Shown: one piece after another, positions 9,378 to 20,044 of the stretch
How positions within the stretch are numbered: position 1 is the stretch's first letter
Layout of the letters: each line of letters begins with the position of its first letter
Assembly: GCF_016234775.1 (NCBI RefSeq)
Contig: NZ_JACRAH010000036.1
Location: 62,001-126,000, forward strand
DNA: 64,000 nucleotides
Reading direction: 5' to 3'
Origin: Aquabacterium sp.
GTDB taxonomy: Bacteria > Pseudomonadota > Gammaproteobacteria > Burkholderiales > Burkholderiaceae_C
Notes under the pieces: model-generated
What the model saw: the letters and a program-made list of their open reading frames with translations, nothing else
The model's database searches: none
Told to the model about the DNA's origin: nothing
Translations under genes and position numbers: made by a program

Positions 9378-11063
9378 TCAGCGGCCGGCTTCGTCGCGCA
9401 GGTCTTCCCTTTGTTGACGTTGCCAGACTTTCAGCCGGGCATCCATCACGCTGAGTTCGATCACGTCGGCCGCATTGGGTTGGCGAAAGCGTTTTTGCGC
9501 GCCCTGGATACGGTCAATGGCCCCAGGCAGATCGCCCAAGGCTGCCACGGCTTCTGCTTCGGCCCGTACGGCGCGCAAGGGTTCTTTCAGGCGTTGCCAG
9601 AGTTCGGCCAGGCTGGACCAGGCGGCCGCATCATGCGGGTGGTCGCTGACATGCGTTTGCAATCGCGCGGCAGCCTCGGCCCCCGTCGATGGCTGCGCCT
9701 TGCCTGGCGGCAGCGCCAGCGCAATGCGTGCGGCCAACAGGGCCTCCGGGCGGCCATCCTCGTGGCTGGCTGCCTTGTTCTCGGCCAGATCCTTGTTGAG
9801 CGTGAGGGCGGCTTCCAAAGGAAGATGGCCGGCGAGTTGGCACTCCACCACGGCCAGCGTCAGGATGCGTTGCACGGTGGCCTGCTGGTTGCCAGGCAAT
9901 GATCTGGCGGCCTGGCGTGCCAGGGCCAGGGTTTGCAGGCCGTGTGCTGCGTCACCGCCGCGTTGCTGTGCCACGCCCGCCATGTAGTACGCCGTCACGG
10001 CCTGCAAAGCGGTGGCGTTGCGTTTGATGTCCGGGTTTGACAGGTTCTGCAAAGACACACTGCGGGTGTCCATCAGCACGCGGGCGCGCGCCGCCATCAG
10101 CGCATGTTGAGCCCAGATGGCGCTGTCCTTGCCGCTGGCTTGCGCGGCCAGGCGCCAGCCGCCCGGGCCCAGTCTGGCGCGCGCCTCGCCGATCCGTTCC
10201 GTGGTCAGTGGGTGGGTGCGCAGGTAGGGGTAGCTGCCGTCGTCATTGAGTCGGGATGCCTGTTGCAGGTGCTCGAACATTTCGGCCATGCCGGCCTGGT
10301 CGAAACCTGACTCGCCCAACACGCCATAACCCACGCGGTCGGCCTCGCGCTCCATGTCACGCGAGAAGTTCAGTTGTCCCTGAATGGCCACTGCCTGCCC
10401 ACCGTAGATCATGGCCTGGGCGGCCTGCGGGTTGCGGCTTGCTGCCAGAATGCCCAGCACCATCGAGGCCAGGCTCACCCATGACTGACGTGATTGCTGC
10501 CCGATCATGCGGGCGATGTGGCGTTGTGTGACGTGCGAGAGTTCGTGCGCCAGCACCGAGGCCAGTTCGTCCGGGGTGGTCGTCATGGCCAGCAGGCCCA
10601 GGTGAACCCCGATGTAGCCGCCAGGCAAGGCAAAGGCGTTGACGGTACGGTCCCTGACGAGGAAGGGTTCCCAGGCATGGGAGGCTTCCAGTTCCGGGCT
10701 GATTTCGCCGCGCTGGCGGGCGCCAGTCAGCAGCCGGCCCCAGACCTGGCTGACATATTCCAGCACCATGGGGTCATCCAGCACGTCAGGGTCGCGCAAG
10801 ATGGAGCGCATGATGCGGTCGCCCAGTCGGCGCTCCGCCATGGGCGACAACTCTTGTGCGGCCGCGTCACCGAGCGCTGGCAGCGAGGATGAGGCACTGC
10901 CAGAGGGTGGCAGGTTTTGCGCTTGCACTGACAAGGCCAGGGGCCATCCCAGCGTGATCACGGCGGCCAGCCCCCAGCGGGCCAGCTTCCGCCTTGGCGA
11001 TGAGGGGGCGCGCGCCCCGAGGGGTGGCTTGCTGTGTGCAGGTTGTGAAACAGTCAAGGGCAT
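9378..11063 (-). CDS. M48-family periplasmic metalloprotease with TPR-like C-terminus (BepA-like)
   Basis: A 561-residue exported zinc protease of the BepA/YfgC type, which degrades or helps assemble outer-membrane beta-barrel proteins. Residues 1–48 are a long signal peptide ending VQA. The zinc motif is HELSH (173–177) and the third ligand lies in [11 protein letters not shown] some 60 residues on. The C-terminal half is Ala/Leu-rich and looks like TPR helices. The Met at 11063 is chosen because it starts the signal sequence. The frame stays open upstream for 81 codons with no signal-like sequence, and no ribosome-binding site is obvious. Confidence 0.85.
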   Translation of the reverse strand: MPLTVSQPAHSKPPLGARAPSSPRRKLARWGLAAVITLGWPLALSVQAQNLPPSGSASSSLPALGDAAAQELSPMAERRLGDRIMRSILRDPDVLDDPMVLEYVSQVWGRLLTGARQRGEISPELEASHAWEPFLVRDRTVNAFALPGGYIGVHLGLLAMTTTPDELASVLAHELSHVTQRHIARMIGQQSRQSWVSLASMVLGILAASRNPQAAQAMIYGGQAVAIQGQLNFSRDMEREADRVGYGVLGESGFDQAGMAEMFEHLQQASRLNDDGSYPYLRTHPLTTERIGEARARLGPGGWRLAAQASGKDSAIWAQHALMAARARVLMDTRSVSLQNLSNPDIKRNATALQAVTAYYMAGVAQQRGGDAAHGLQTLALARQAARSLPGNQQATVQRILTLAVVECQLAGHLPLEAALTLNKDLAENKAASHEDGRPEALLAARIALALPPGKAQPSTGAEAAARLQTHVSDHPHDAAAWSSLAELWQRLKEPLRAVRAEAEAVAALGDLPGAIDRIQGAQKRFRQPNAADVIELSVMDARLKVWQRQQREDLRDEAGR

Positions 11064-11195
11064 GAACACAAGGCGGGTGATCCAAGTGCGCAGTATGCTG
11101 CGAACCGTGCGTGCCTGGACGGCGGAAACGACCACCGCTTCAGGCACTTGAACTTCTTTACCTCTCCCCACATGGGGGCAACACGGCGATTGTCC

Positions 11196-11693
11196 ATGAG
11201 CGAACTCACACATTTTGATCAACAGGGGCAGGCCCACATGGTGGATGTGTCGGGCAAGGCCGACACGGTTCGCATTGCTGTGGCACAGGGCCGCATCGTC
11301 ATGCAACCCGCCACGCTGGCCTTGATCGCTGAAGGGCGCGCAGGCAAGGGCGATGTGTTGGGGGTGGCGCGTATTGCGGCCATTCAGGGTGCCAAGCGCA
11401 CGGCGGACCTGATTCCGCTATGCCATCCCTTGGCCTTGTCCAAGGTGGCGATCGAGTTCGAGTTGGACGAGGCGGCTGCGGCCGTGGTGTGCCGGGCTAC
11501 CGTGCAGACCGTGGGGCCCACAGGCGTCGAGATGGAGGCCCTGACCGCCGTGCAGGTCGGGTTGTTGACCATCTATGACATGTGCAAGGCAGCCGACAAA
11601 GGCATGGTCATGACCGATGTCGGCTTGCTGGAAAAGGTGGGCGGCAAATCCGGCCACTGGCTGCGTCAAGGCAGCAGTTCGCGCCAGCCGTAA
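11196..11693 (+). CDS. moaC: Cyclic pyranopterin monophosphate synthase
   Basis: With MoaA it converts GTP to cyclic pyranopterin monophosphate, the first stage of molybdenum cofactor synthesis. The 165 residues are the normal length. LIPLCHPL is the conserved active-site motif, and [20 protein letters not shown] with DKGMV(I) downstream is typical. The ATG at 11196 starts the conserved region. It is 16 codons inside the longest frame. It is divergent from the BepA-like protease gene. No other moa gene is in the window. Confidence 0.93.
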   Translation: MSELTHFDQQGQAHMVDVSGKADTVRIAVAQGRIVMQPATLALIAEGRAGKGDVLGVARIAAIQGAKRTADLIPLCHPLALSKVAIEFELDEAAAAVVCRATVQTVGPTGVEMEALTAVQVGLLTIYDMCKAADKGMVMTDVGLLEKVGGKSGHWLRQGSSSRQP

Positions 11694-13450
11694 TGCTGCT
11701 TGGGGGGCTCGCACTGGAAGGGCAGGGCTTCGCCAGGTTCCGGTTGGGTCTTGCAGACGGACAGGAACTCGTCGCCCAAGGGGTTGCGGAATTCCTTGAG
11801 CCGCTGCACCACATATCGCCCCTTGTCTTCCTGACCATGCTCGGCCAGTGAGCGGGCATAGGCCACCATCAGTCTGGCGTCCACCAGATTGTGCAGCGTG
11901 CGTTTGAACGCTTGCGGCGGCTGGCTGGGGTCTTCTTCGTCGACGCTGGTGACGTGAGCGTAGTCGGCCTGATAGCCCCACCACACGTGTTTCATGCCCT
12001 CTTCAATGCGCTTGTCCAGTGGCCCGGCACCTTTTCGTGGCGCGTAGATGTTGACGGCGGACCAGTAATCCGTGGCGCACCAGACACTCAGCACGGCCAT
12101 CAGTACGCCGGCAGCCAGCATGGTGGGGCCGGGCTTCCTGGTTGACGGTTGCCGGGGTGGGGCCTGAATGGCCAGACCCAGGCCCCACGCAAAGGCGGTG
12201 GGCAGCAGGAAGTAGCTGTACCAGAGCGGGTACTCCAGCAGGCTGTGCAGGGCCGCGATGGCCACGATCACGCTACAGGCCCCCACTGTGGACAGGATGC
12301 CGTCGTCGTCGGTGTCGTCTTGTTTGAACAGGCCGGCAAACAGCGCCAAGGCTGCCAGCGCGCTCAAGGCCAGCAGCACGGCCGTCACGGGCAATCCAAA
12401 TTCCACGGCCCACTGCAAGGGCAGGCTGTGCGTGTGATCAAAGAAGGCGATGGGGCGAGTCGGGAAGGGCGAGAAGGTCCATGCCAGGTTGAACTCGCCA
12501 TAACCCACACCCAACCACGGGTTGGCCTTGATCAGATCCCAGACGTTGGCCCAGATCTTGAAGCGGGAGCTGGAGATGTCGCTGCCGTCATGCAGGCGGG
12601 CTTCGGCCGCGAACTTCACGCCCTGATCCGCGTGGGCCCACAGCCACATGCCGCCCCAACACAAACCGTAGGCAAGAGGGGCGCCGATCAGTGTGGCGCG
12701 CAGCAGCCCGGGCAGCCGCTTGTCTGCGAGGCCCCAGATCGTCAGGAAGACCATGCCGACCATGCCGGTGCGCGAGGCGGTCAGCACGATGCCCCAGATG
12801 AAAAACGCGACCAATGCCGAGGCCAGCCAAGCAGGGAGGCGTCGACGTGCGCCCAGCCAGCCCGCACCAGCACATGAAAACACCAGCAAGGTACTGAAGT
12901 GATTCGGTTGACGCAGGTTGCCGACGGCGCGGCCGGGCATCGTGGGCTCAGCCACAAAGATGCCGTCTGCCCAGCCTGGATGGAACACCTGGATCAGCGC
13001 CAGCACCATGCCCACCACGCCGGCAGCGGTCAGGGCGCCAAAGAAGGCTTCCGCAATGGCGTGCCGGCTCACACTCTGGCCCGCGCGCCATCCTGCCCGC
13101 AGTGTCAACAGCGCGCCCAAAGCCATCCCGCCACCCATCAAACCCAGCCCGGCAGGCAGTGCGCCCCAGACGAAGGCCGAGCCAAACGCTTCTCCGGCAC
13201 AAATCAGCAGCACGGCGCTCAGGCCTGACTGAGCCAGCCCTTTGGGGCCGTGGACCGATGCGCGCGGCAGTCCGCCCAAGGCCGCCACAAACAGCCCCCA
13301 GCCCAGAACGGCCAGTGCCTGGTTGAAAAACGTCACAGAGGGGGGCTCGTGGTGCGCCAACAGGGTGGGCACGAGAACGGCCAGTAGGCTCATGGCCCAC
13401 CATGTGGGCCGTTGCCGGACGACGGAATCTTCAGGGGCAGACGTGATCAT
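11666..13450 (-). CDS. PglL-type O-oligosaccharyltransferase / Wzy-like membrane protein
   Basis: A polytopic membrane protein of about 594 residues with ten or more hydrophobic segments. The middle region, with the [16 protein letters not shown] motif after [10 protein letters not shown], is the Wzy_C/O-antigen ligase signature. A soluble C-terminal part of about 150 residues follows, as in PglL/TfpO enzymes that transfer lipid-linked glycans to pilin or other exported proteins. Polymerase or O-antigen ligase remain alternatives. The start at 13450 (MITSAPED) is the best ATG but has no clear ribosome-binding site. Its last bases overlap the moaC 3' end (tail-to-tail overlap of 28 bases). Confidence 0.72.
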   Translation of the reverse strand: MITSAPEDSVVRQRPTWWAMSLLAVLVPTLLAHHEPPSVTFFNQALAVLGWGLFVAALGGLPRASVHGPKGLAQSGLSAVLLICAGEAFGSAFVWGALPAGLGLMGGGMALGALLTLRAGWRAGQSVSRHAIAEAFFGALTAAGVVGMVLALIQVFHPGWADGIFVAEPTMPGRAVGNLRQPNHFSTLLVFSCAGAGWLGARRRLPAWLASALVAFFIWGIVLTASRTGMVGMVFLTIWGLADKRLPGLLRATLIGAPLAYGLCWGGMWLWAHADQGVKFAAEARLHDGSDISSSRFKIWANVWDLIKANPWLGVGYGEFNLAWTFSPFPTRPIAFFDHTHSLPLQWAVEFGLPVTAVLLALSALAALALFAGLFKQDDTDDDGILSTVGACSVIVAIAALHSLLEYPLWYSYFLLPTAFAWGLGLAIQAPPRQPSTRKPGPTMLAAGVLMAVLSVWCATDYWSAVNIYAPRKGAGPLDKRIEEGMKHVWWGYQADYAHVTSVDEEDPSQPPQAFKRTLHNLVDARLMVAYARSLAEHGQEDKGRYVVQRLKEFRNPLGDEFLSVCKTQPEPGEALPFQCEPPKQHYGWRELLP

Positions 13451-13648
13451 GGCCGCTATTGTCGCGGCAGTTGGGCACGGCTTGCGCACTTGCACCGTCA
13501 AAGCGCACCAGCGGCAATGTCGTTGAACGGCGCATCAGGGTATCGCTGGTGGATGGACGGTTTTCAATGGGCCCCAGGGCTGCAAGGCTGTCCAAAAGCG
13601 TTGACACTCTCGAACCCCGGCCCCTTTCTGCAACCAGTCAATACCAAC

Positions 13649-14890
13649 ATGAATAAAGACGCGCAGCGCGCCATCGCGCCCACTCACTTGCTGGTCAAGG
13701 AGCGCCTGCTGCTGTGGAGCCTCGCGGCCATCAACTTCACCCACATCGTCGACTTCATGGTGATGATGCCTCTGGGGCCGCAGTTGACGAAGCTGTTCCA
13801 CCTCACCGATGCGCAGTTTGGTCTGTTGGTGTCTGCATATTCGCTGGCTGCTGGTTTGTCTGGTCTGCTGGTGTCGATGGTGATCGACCGTTTCGAGCGC
13901 AAGCGTGCCTTGTTGTGGGTCTACGCCGGTTTCGCCCTGGCCACGCTGGCCTGCGGCCTGGCGCCAAGTTATGGGGCGCTGATGGCAGCCCGGGTGGCGG
14001 CTGGTGTTTTCGGTGGTGTGTTGGGTGCCTTGGTGCAGACCATCGTGGGTGATGCCGTGCCTTTCGAGCGCCGGGGCCAAGCGATGGGGATGGTGATGTC
14101 AGCCTTCTCCCTGTCCACCGTGGCCGGTGTACCGCTGTCTTTGTGGATGGCCAGCGTCTGGGGCTGGCACATGCCGTTTTTTGCCATTGCCGCCGTGTCC
14201 GTGCTCGTCTTGCTGGGTGCATCGCGGTCGGTGCCACTCTTGCGTGGTCACATGGCGGGTGTATCGGCCCAGCCGCCCTTCGAGCAGTTGCGGCGCGTGC
14301 TGGCCGAGCCCAATCACTGGCGTGCCTTTGCGTTGTCCATGCTGATGTTGTCGGGCAGTTTCAGCATCATTCCGTACATCACGATCTACACCACGACCAA
14401 CGTGGGCCTGACTGCTGAGGAGGTGCCTTATGTGTACTTGGCGGGGGGCGTGGCCACGCTGTTCACGGCGCGTATGTGGGGGCGCCTGACCGATCGCTGG
14501 GGCAAGGTGGCGATGTTCCGGCTGATCAGCCTGGCAGCTGTGTTGCCCATGCTGGCCTTGACCCATTTGCCCGTGGTGCCTGTGCCGGTTCTGCTGGTGG
14601 TCACGACGGCTTTCTTCGTGTTCGTGTCCGGTCGCATGGTGCCTGGCATGGCCTTGTTGACGGCGGCGCCGGAGCCGGCTCTGCGTGGCTCGTTCATGAG
14701 TGTCAATGGCGCCCTGCAGTCGGCCGCCATGGGGGTCTCGGCCTGGGTGGGCGGCCTGCTGATTTCACGCACCCCGGACGGGCTGGTGGAGGGCTATGGC
14801 CGTACAGGCTGGCTGGCCCTGGTGAGCACGCTGATCATGGTCTGGTGGGTGGGGCGTCTGCGCCTGCATACACAGGCCAAGGCCCCATGA
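13649..14890 (+). CDS. Major facilitator superfamily transporter (DHA1-like)
   Basis: A 413-residue inner-membrane protein with about twelve hydrophobic helices. The loop between helices 2 and 3 (IDRFERKRAL) has the basic MFS motif A character, and PFERRGQAMG is a typical later loop. The pattern fits proton-driven drug or sugar efflux carriers, but the substrate cannot be told. The start at 13649 (MNKDAQR) comes 79 codons into an open frame whose upstream part is low in conserved features. No strong ribosome-binding site is seen. Confidence 0.8.
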   Translation: MNKDAQRAIAPTHLLVKERLLLWSLAAINFTHIVDFMVMMPLGPQLTKLFHLTDAQFGLLVSAYSLAAGLSGLLVSMVIDRFERKRALLWVYAGFALATLACGLAPSYGALMAARVAAGVFGGVLGALVQTIVGDAVPFERRGQAMGMVMSAFSLSTVAGVPLSLWMASVWGWHMPFFAIAAVSVLVLLGASRSVPLLRGHMAGVSAQPPFEQLRRVLAEPNHWRAFALSMLMLSGSFSIIPYITIYTTTNVGLTAEEVPYVYLAGGVATLFTARMWGRLTDRWGKVAMFRLISLAAVLPMLALTHLPVVPVPVLLVVTTAFFVFVSGRMVPGMALLTAAPEPALRGSFMSVNGALQSAAMGVSAWVGGLLISRTPDGLVEGYGRTGWLALVSTLIMVWWVGRLRLHTQAKAP

Positions 14891-15113
14891 ACAGGACCTT
14901 TTGAGCTGTCGCAACTTTTTACGGGTTTTCTTCACGGCACGGCCGGTCTCCATACAAATACTGAGTTCTTGTACTTGTCATGAAAGCCCGACAGGCGCAC
15001 ACTGGCCTTCCGGTTGACGGTTTTCAGCAGTAAGCCGCAACAACTCAACGCGGCCTTGCCGCTGAGTCGCCACCCGGGTGTCTTCAACGTTCCTGCTCTC
15101 GAAAGGAGGCAGT

Positions 15114-15464
15114 ATGAATTTGACGATCAGTGGCCACCACCTGGAAGTTACCCCTTCGCTACGTGAGTACGTACTCACCAAGTTGGATCGAGTGACCCGT
15201 CATTTCGATCAAGTCGTGGACGTCAACGTCCTGCTAACCGTTGAAAAGCAAAAGGAAAAGGATCGCCGACAAAAGGCTGAAGTGACTTTGCATGTGAAGG
15301 GAAAGGACATCTTTGTTGAAACCTCTCATGAAGACCTTTACGCTGCCATTGACCAGTTGATGGACAAGTTGGATCGTCAAGTCTGCCGCCACAAGGACCG
15401 CGTGCAGGATCATCATCACGCATCCCACAAGCGCCAGGCCACACCCTGGGACGCTATTCAATAA
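15114..15464 (+). CDS. hpf: Ribosome hibernation promoting factor
   Basis: A 116-residue HPF/YfiA-family protein that binds the small ribosomal subunit in stationary phase and promotes dimerisation or inactivation. [20 protein letters not shown] begins the conserved beta-alpha-beta fold. [22 protein letters not shown] is the basic strand that contacts rRNA. It is the short form without the C-terminal dimerisation domain. AAAGGAGG (15102..15109) lies just upstream of the ATG. ptsN and hprK follow, the usual nitrogen-PTS neighbourhood, but rpoN is not upstream. Confidence 0.92.
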   Translation: MNLTISGHHLEVTPSLREYVLTKLDRVTRHFDQVVDVNVLLTVEKQKEKDRRQKAEVTLHVKGKDIFVETSHEDLYAAIDQLMDKLDRQVCRHKDRVQDHHHASHKRQATPWDAIQ

Positions 15465-15547
15465 GCACGCGCTGCCGCCGCAAGCCTCAAACAGCGTGCT
15501 TGGTGTGACCTGATTGCGGGTCGCCAGCGCAGGTAGGCACCAAGTTA

Positions 15548-15569
15548 ACGGCCCTTCGGGGCCGTTTTT
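15548..15569 (+). terminator. Intrinsic terminator after hpf
   Basis: ACGGCCC (15548..15554) and GGGCCGT (15559..15565) form a stem with a TTCG loop, followed by TTTT. It separates hpf from ptsN transcription. Confidence 0.85.
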
Positions 15570-15733
15570 CATGGGCTGAGCGTTTCACATCGGGCTAGAG
15601 TCATTTCATCACCTGGTCATGGTGGCGTTCCAGGGCATTTTTGGGAATTTGCCTCTTGCTGCGGTGCAGCAATGGGTGCAGAATCCCTTAAATCGATGGG
15701 CAGTGTGGCAAGTGTTTCCTGTCATGCTGTATC

Positions 15734-15739
15734 TATAAT
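15734..15739 (+). promoter_or_regulatory. ptsN: Probable -10 element for ptsN
   Basis: TATAAT is a perfect sigma-70 -10 hexamer, 65 bases before the ptsN ATG. The -35 region (about 15711..15717) is poor. Its position after a terminator suggests that ptsN–hprK have their own promoter. Confidence 0.45.
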
Positions 15740-15803
15740 CCGCCCCTCATCCGTCCCGGCAGCCGGGGTCAAGGTGCTTGCCGTCACCCCTGCTTGAAAC
15801 AAG

Positions 15804-16274
15804 ATGAATCGACTATCAGCCATCCTTCCCGCCAGTCAGGTGCTGGTGGACGTGGACGCCAGCAGCAAGAAGCGCGTCTTCGAGCACGCTGGGCTGCTGT
15901 TCGAGAATCAGCACGCCATTGCACGCGCCACCGTGACGGACAACCTGTTTGCGCGTGAGCGCCTGGGCTCTACAGGGCTGGGCCACGGCGTGGCCATTCC
16001 GCATGGTCGCATCAAGGGATTGAAAAATCCGCTGGCCGCTGTGATCCGTCTGAGCCAGTCCATCCCCTTCGATGCGCCGGATGACGAGCCCGTCAACCTG
16101 CTCATCTTCCTGCTGGTGCCGGAAGCGGCCACGCAGCGTCACCTCGAAATTCTGTCCGAAATTGCCGAGCTGCTGTCTGATCGGGAGTTGCGTGAACGCC
16201 TCAAATCAGAGGGTGATGCGGCTCAGGTGCACGATTTGATCGAGCGTTGGCAGCCACTCAAGTCTGTTGCCTAG
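15804..16274 (+). CDS. ptsN: PTS IIA-like nitrogen regulatory protein
   Basis: The terminal phosphoacceptor of the nitrogen phosphotransferase system. It regulates rather than transports. The 156-residue EIIA-mannitol/fructose fold has the active-site motif GVAIPHGR with phosphorylated His67. The order hpf–ptsN–hprK is conserved in betaproteobacteria. hprK follows after 59 bases and probably shares the transcript. Confidence 0.94.
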   Translation: MNRLSAILPASQVLVDVDASSKKRVFEHAGLLFENQHAIARATVTDNLFARERLGSTGLGHGVAIPHGRIKGLKNPLAAVIRLSQSIPFDAPDDEPVNLLIFLLVPEAATQRHLEILSEIAELLSDRELRERLKSEGDAAQVHDLIERWQPLKSVA

Positions 16275-16333
16275 TCTTTCCGGCCAAGACTGCGGCATCA
16301 TGAGATCCTGTTGTTGACCAAACCAGAGCACTC

Positions 16334-17296
16334 GTGAGCGTCAAAGATCTCGCCATCATCAGCGCAGAAGCGCTTTTCGAAGCCAATCGGGGGGCTTTGC
16401 GCTGGGAGTGGATCGCCGGTCACGCTCACCCTGAGCGTCGTTTTGACGAAGAGGCGGTCCAGACAGCGCAATCTGCCGCCGATCTGGTTGGCTACCTCAA
16501 TTACATCCATCCTTACCGTGTCCAGATCGTCGGGCGTCGAGAGGCTGCGTATTTCGCGGGCTCGACCAACGAGGATCAGGAGCGCCGCATCCAGCGCATC
16601 GTGACGTTGGAGCCGCCCGTGGTGGTGGTGGCAGATGCCCAAAGCCCGTCCGACAAGCTTGTGGCCATGTGCGGGCGCGCTGGCATTCCCCTGTTTGTGA
16701 CGCAGGAGCCCGCTGGCCACGTCATCGACGTGCTGCGCAGCTACTTGACCCAGCATTTTGCCGAGCGCATCACGCGCCACGGTGTGTTCATGGACATCCT
16801 GGGGCTGGGCGTGCTGCTCACCGGCGAGTCCGGCCTGGGCAAGAGCGAACTGGGCCTGGAATTGATTTCTCGTGGCCATGGCCTGGTGGCCGATGATGCG
16901 GTGGACCTGTTCCGCGTGTCGCGTACCGCCATTGAAGGGCGCTGCCCTGAGCTGCTGCTCAACTTGCTGGAAGTGCGCGGCATCGGCCTGCTGGACATCA
17001 AGGCCATCTTTGGTGAAACGGCCGTGCGCCGCAAGATGCGCCTGAAGCTGATCGTGCACCTGGTCCGCAAGGAAACCATGGAGCGCGAGTTCGAGCGCCT
17101 GCCTTACGAGCCGCTGTTCGAAGAAGTGATGGGTGTGCCCATCCGCAAGGCGGTGATCGCGGTGGATGCCGGCCGAAACCTGGCCGTGCTGGTTGAAGCC
17201 GCTGTGCGCAATACCGTGCTGCAACTGCGCGGTATCGATACCTACAAGGAATTCATCGAGCGCCACCAGCGCGCGATGGAGCGCGGCGGCAACTGA
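16334..17296 (+). CDS. hprK: HPr kinase/phosphorylase
   Basis: Phosphorylates HPr on serine and reverses the reaction, tuning PTS activity. The 320-residue protein has an N-terminal DRTGG-like domain and a C-terminal kinase domain. GESGLGKS (164–171) is the Walker A loop. The family signature [10 protein letters not shown] and [14 protein letters not shown] follow. The start is a GTG at 16334. In proteobacteria this gene typically sits with ptsN, and its role there is regulatory. It ends four bases from the converging fur gene. Confidence 0.93.
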   Translation: MSVKDLAIISAEALFEANRGALRWEWIAGHAHPERRFDEEAVQTAQSAADLVGYLNYIHPYRVQIVGRREAAYFAGSTNEDQERRIQRIVTLEPPVVVVADAQSPSDKLVAMCGRAGIPLFVTQEPAGHVIDVLRSYLTQHFAERITRHGVFMDILGLGVLLTGESGLGKSELGLELISRGHGLVADDAVDLFRVSRTAIEGRCPELLLNLLEVRGIGLLDIKAIFGETAVRRKMRLKLIVHLVRKETMEREFERLPYEPLFEEVMGVPIRKAVIAVDAGRNLAVLVEAAVRNTVLQLRGIDTYKEFIERHQRAMERGGN

Positions 17297-17299
17297 CCT

Positions 17300-17752
17300 T
17301 CAGCGGCCGTTCACGCTGGCCTTGCCGCTACAGCCTTCGCGTTCGCAGATCACGTACAGGGCCAGGGCATGGTCCTGCAGCTTGTAGCCGCGTTCTCTGG
17401 CGATTTCCTGCTGACGACGCTCGATTTCCGCATCGTAGAACTCTTCAACGCGGCCGCAGTTCACGCACACCAGGTGATCGTGGTGCTTGCCTTCGTTCAA
17501 CTCGAACACGGCTTTGCCGGCCTCACTGCCTGCTTCAAAATGATTGCGGGACAGGATGCCGGCCTGCTCGAACTGCATCAGCACGCGGTAAACCGTGGCC
17601 AGGCCGATGTCGGAGCCTTCGGTGAGAAGGACCTTGTAGACGTCTTCCGCCGTCATGTGGCGCTGCACCGCCTGCTGGAAGACTTCCAGGATCTTGATGC
17701 GCGGCAAGGTGGCTTTGAGCCCGCTGCTCTTGAGTTCTTCTGCGTTGGTCAT
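17300..17752 (-). CDS. fur: Ferric uptake regulator
   Basis: Iron-dependent repressor, 150 residues. The winged helix lies in the first 85 residues (LKATLPRIKIL, then DIGLATVYRVLMQFEQAGIL recognition helix). The metal-binding centre is seen in HHDHLVCVNCGRVEEF. The first CxxC is followed by a second Cys pair in ICEREGCSG near the C-terminus. The ATG at 17752 gives the normal length. Longer open frames upstream are not coding. It is divergent from bamE, an arrangement common in beta- and gammaproteobacteria. Confidence 0.94.
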   Translation of the reverse strand: MTNAEELKSSGLKATLPRIKILEVFQQAVQRHMTAEDVYKVLLTEGSDIGLATVYRVLMQFEQAGILSRNHFEAGSEAGKAVFELNEGKHHDHLVCVNCGRVEEFYDAEIERRQQEIARERGYKLQDHALALYVICEREGCSGKASVNGR

Positions 17753-17941
17753 GGGGTGGGGGCTCCAGGGTGCGGGCAACCGTGACCGGCCCCCGCTAGA
17801 ATGCCCAATGATATCGACATGCGCCTGACCTGTGAAATGGTCGGGGCTTGTCGTGGCGTGGCCTTTGTGCCTGAACAGGTTTGATTCAGCCTGATCGGGC
17901 TCTTTCCTGGTCTTACCGGACACCAACCGAGTTCTACATTC

Positions 17942-18484
17942 ATGACGCTGAAATCCTTCCGTCGCACCCTGATGTGTCTGGCCCCTGCGCTCTTGCTGTC
18001 GGCCTGCAGCACCAGCAACTTCTCGTTGAGCAAGCCCGAAACCTTGTTTGGCCTGCTGGAGCCCTACAAGGTCGATGTGGTTCAGGGCAATGTGGTGACG
18101 CAGGAAATCATGGCGCAGATTCAGCCTGGCCTGGGTCGCATGCAGGTGCGGGAGATTCTGGGCACGCCCTTGCTGGAGGATCCTTTTCATGCCGATCGTT
18201 GGGACTATGTGTTCACGATTCGTCGTCAAGGTGTGGCCGATCAGCAGCGCCGTGTCAGCATCTTTTTCAAGCGTGACATGGTGGACCGCTTTGATACCCA
18301 GCCGCTGCCCAGCGAACGCGAATTCGTCGCCTCCATCGACAAGCCGGTCAAAGGCAAGGATGTGGCCAACCTGACGCCTGAGCAGATTGCCGCGCTGCCC
18401 GTACCCCCCAAGGTCGAGGTGGTGAAAACCGTGCCGCAAGGTGCCGTACGCGACTACCCCCCGCTGGAGGCCGGTCGCCGCTGA
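17942..18484 (+). CDS. bamE: Outer membrane protein assembly factor BamE
   Basis: An outer-membrane lipoprotein of the BAM complex (SmpA/OmlA family). The signal peptide ends in the lipobox LLSAC with Cys22 as the lipidated residue. The SmpA/OmlA domain (about 45–120) includes [18 protein letters not shown] and [11 protein letters not shown]. The 180 residues exceed E. coli BamE because of a Pro/Val-rich C-terminal tail. fur is divergent upstream and dapB follows 47 bases downstream. Confidence 0.93.
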   Translation: MTLKSFRRTLMCLAPALLLSACSTSNFSLSKPETLFGLLEPYKVDVVQGNVVTQEIMAQIQPGLGRMQVREILGTPLLEDPFHADRWDYVFTIRRQGVADQQRRVSIFFKRDMVDRFDTQPLPSEREFVASIDKPVKGKDVANLTPEQIAALPVPPKVEVVKTVPQGAVRDYPPLEAGRR

Positions 18485-18531
18485 GCTCCCGCTTTGCCTG
18501 CCCTTATCTGAACAGAAGAGATCACACTCCC

Positions 18532-19359
18532 ATGAGTACAGCCGACAACGCCAGCCCCGTTCACAAGATTGCCATTGCCGGCGCCTCCGGCCGCATGGGC
18601 CGCATGCTGATCGAGGCCGTGCTGAACGCCGATGATGCCCAGCTCGCTGGTGCACTGGACATTGCCGCCAGCCCCGCCATCGGTGCCGATGCCACGGCCT
18701 TCCTGGGCAGCACCAGCGGTGTGGCGATCACGCCTGATCTTCGTGCCGGCCTGCAGGGCGCCCGCTACCTGATTGATTTCACGCGCCCTGAAGGCACCAT
18801 GGCGCACCTGCGCGTGTGCCGTGAGCTGGGCGTCAAAATGGTCATCGGGACCACGGGCTTCACCGATGCGCAGAAGGCCGAAATCCAGGATGCAGCCCGA
18901 GACATCGCCATCATGTTGTCGCCCAACATGGCCGTGGGCGTGAACGTTGTCTTCAAGCTCCTGGCGCAAGCCGCCAAGGCACTCAAGGAAGGCTACGACA
19001 TCGAAATCATCGAAGCTCACCATCGCCACAAGGTGGATGCCCCGAGCGGCACGGCCCTGAAGATGGGCGAGGTGGTGGCCGAGGCGGTGGGCCGCAATCT
19101 GCAGGAATGCGCCATTTACGGTCGCGAAGGCGTGACCGGCGAGCGCGACCCCAGCACCATCGGCTTTGCCACCATCCGCGGCGGCGACGTGGTGGGCGAT
19201 CACACCGTGCTGTTTGCCGGCATCGGTGAGCGCATCGAGATCACGCACAAGTCTTCCAGCCGTGCGACCTATGCGCAGGGCAGCCTGCGTGCTGTGCGCT
19301 TCCTGTCGAGCCAGCCGCATGGCCTGTTCGGCATGGATGACGTGCTGGGCCTGAAGTAA
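18532..19359 (+). CDS. dapB: 4-hydroxy-tetrahydrodipicolinate reductase
   Basis: NAD(P)H-dependent reductase of the diaminopimelate/lysine pathway. The 275-residue protein has the N-terminal nucleotide loop [11 protein letters not shown] near residue 15–25. [16 protein letters not shown] is the DapB signature with the catalytic histidine and lysine. It lies between bamE and exbB. GGGCGA-type spacing to exbB is short (15 bases), so cotranscription is likely. Confidence 0.95.
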   Translation: MSTADNASPVHKIAIAGASGRMGRMLIEAVLNADDAQLAGALDIAASPAIGADATAFLGSTSGVAITPDLRAGLQGARYLIDFTRPEGTMAHLRVCRELGVKMVIGTTGFTDAQKAEIQDAARDIAIMLSPNMAVGVNVVFKLLAQAAKALKEGYDIEIIEAHHRHKVDAPSGTALKMGEVVAEAVGRNLQECAIYGREGVTGERDPSTIGFATIRGGDVVGDHTVLFAGIGERIEITHKSSSRATYAQGSLRAVRFLSSQPHGLFGMDDVLGLK

Positions 19360-19374
19360 GCGAGGGCCACATAT

Positions 19375-20034
19375 ATGGGTGGATTGAGCCAGTATTGGGT
19401 GCAGGGCGACAACATTGGCCGCGCTGTGGCCATCATGTTGCTGCTGATGTCGATCAGCGCGTGGGTGGTGATTTTCTGGAAGGGCTGGTTGCTGAACCGC
19501 GCTCGCCGTGATCTGACCGACGGTGCGCAGGCATTCTGGCGTTCAGCCGATCTGGCTGCTGCCCGTGAAACTTTGAAGAACCTGGATCGCGAAGCGGTGC
19601 TCTTGCCGCTGGTCGATGCCGCGAGTCAGGCTGTGGCCAGTGGCACGCTCGAAGCCCAGGCTTTGCCGGAAGCCCAGTTGACGCGACGCTTGCGCGACAG
19701 CCTGCATGCCGTCCTGGCCCGCCTGCAGCGTGGTCAGGTGTTGCTGGCCTCGGTGGGCGCCGTGTCCCCCTTTGTCGGCCTGTTCGGGACGGTCTGGGGC
19801 ATCTACCACGCCATGATGGGCATTGCCGTTGAAGGCTCGGCCTCGCTTGACAAGGTGGCGGGCCCGGTGGGGGAGGCCCTCATCATGACGGCGGCGGGGC
19901 TGGCTGTGGCCATTCCGGCCGTGCTGGCCTACAACATCTTCGGCAAGATGGTGTCGGCATGCGAAGCCGATCTGGAGGGCTTTGCCCACGATCTGCGTGA
20001 AACCCTGCTGGCCAGTGCGGCCCGCGGCCACTGA
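19375..20034 (+). CDS. exbB: MotA/TolQ/ExbB proton channel subunit
   Basis: An inner-membrane subunit that uses the proton-motive force to energise TonB- or Tol-type envelope work. The 219-residue protein has three hydrophobic segments (about 15–38, 115–140 and 160–185). VGAVSPFVGLFGTVWGIYHAMMGI and GEALIMTAAGLAVAIPAVLAYN are the channel signatures. exbD follows 10 bases later. TolQ is an alternative name because neither tonB nor tolA is adjacent. Confidence 0.85.
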   Translation: MGGLSQYWVQGDNIGRAVAIMLLLMSISAWVVIFWKGWLLNRARRDLTDGAQAFWRSADLAAARETLKNLDREAVLLPLVDAASQAVASGTLEAQALPEAQLTRRLRDSLHAVLARLQRGQVLLASVGAVSPFVGLFGTVWGIYHAMMGIAVEGSASLDKVAGPVGEALIMTAAGLAVAIPAVLAYNIFGKMVSACEADLEGFAHDLRETLLASAARGH

Positions 20035-20044
20035 CGAGGCGAGC

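Larger units (their letters stand above)
15465..15803. other. Intergenic region between hpf and ptsN
   Basis: A 339-base spacer. It contains the hpf terminator (15548..15569), a probable -10 element (15734..15739) and a hairpin CCCGG-CAG-CCGGG (15755..15767) in the ptsN leader. No additional gene was recognised. Confidence 0.6.

Noticed and set aside
17753-17941. A Fur box between fur and bamE
   Set aside because: No sequence close to GATAATGATAATCATTATC is present. A TAGAAT (17797..17802) could be a -10, but no -35 fits at the right distance.
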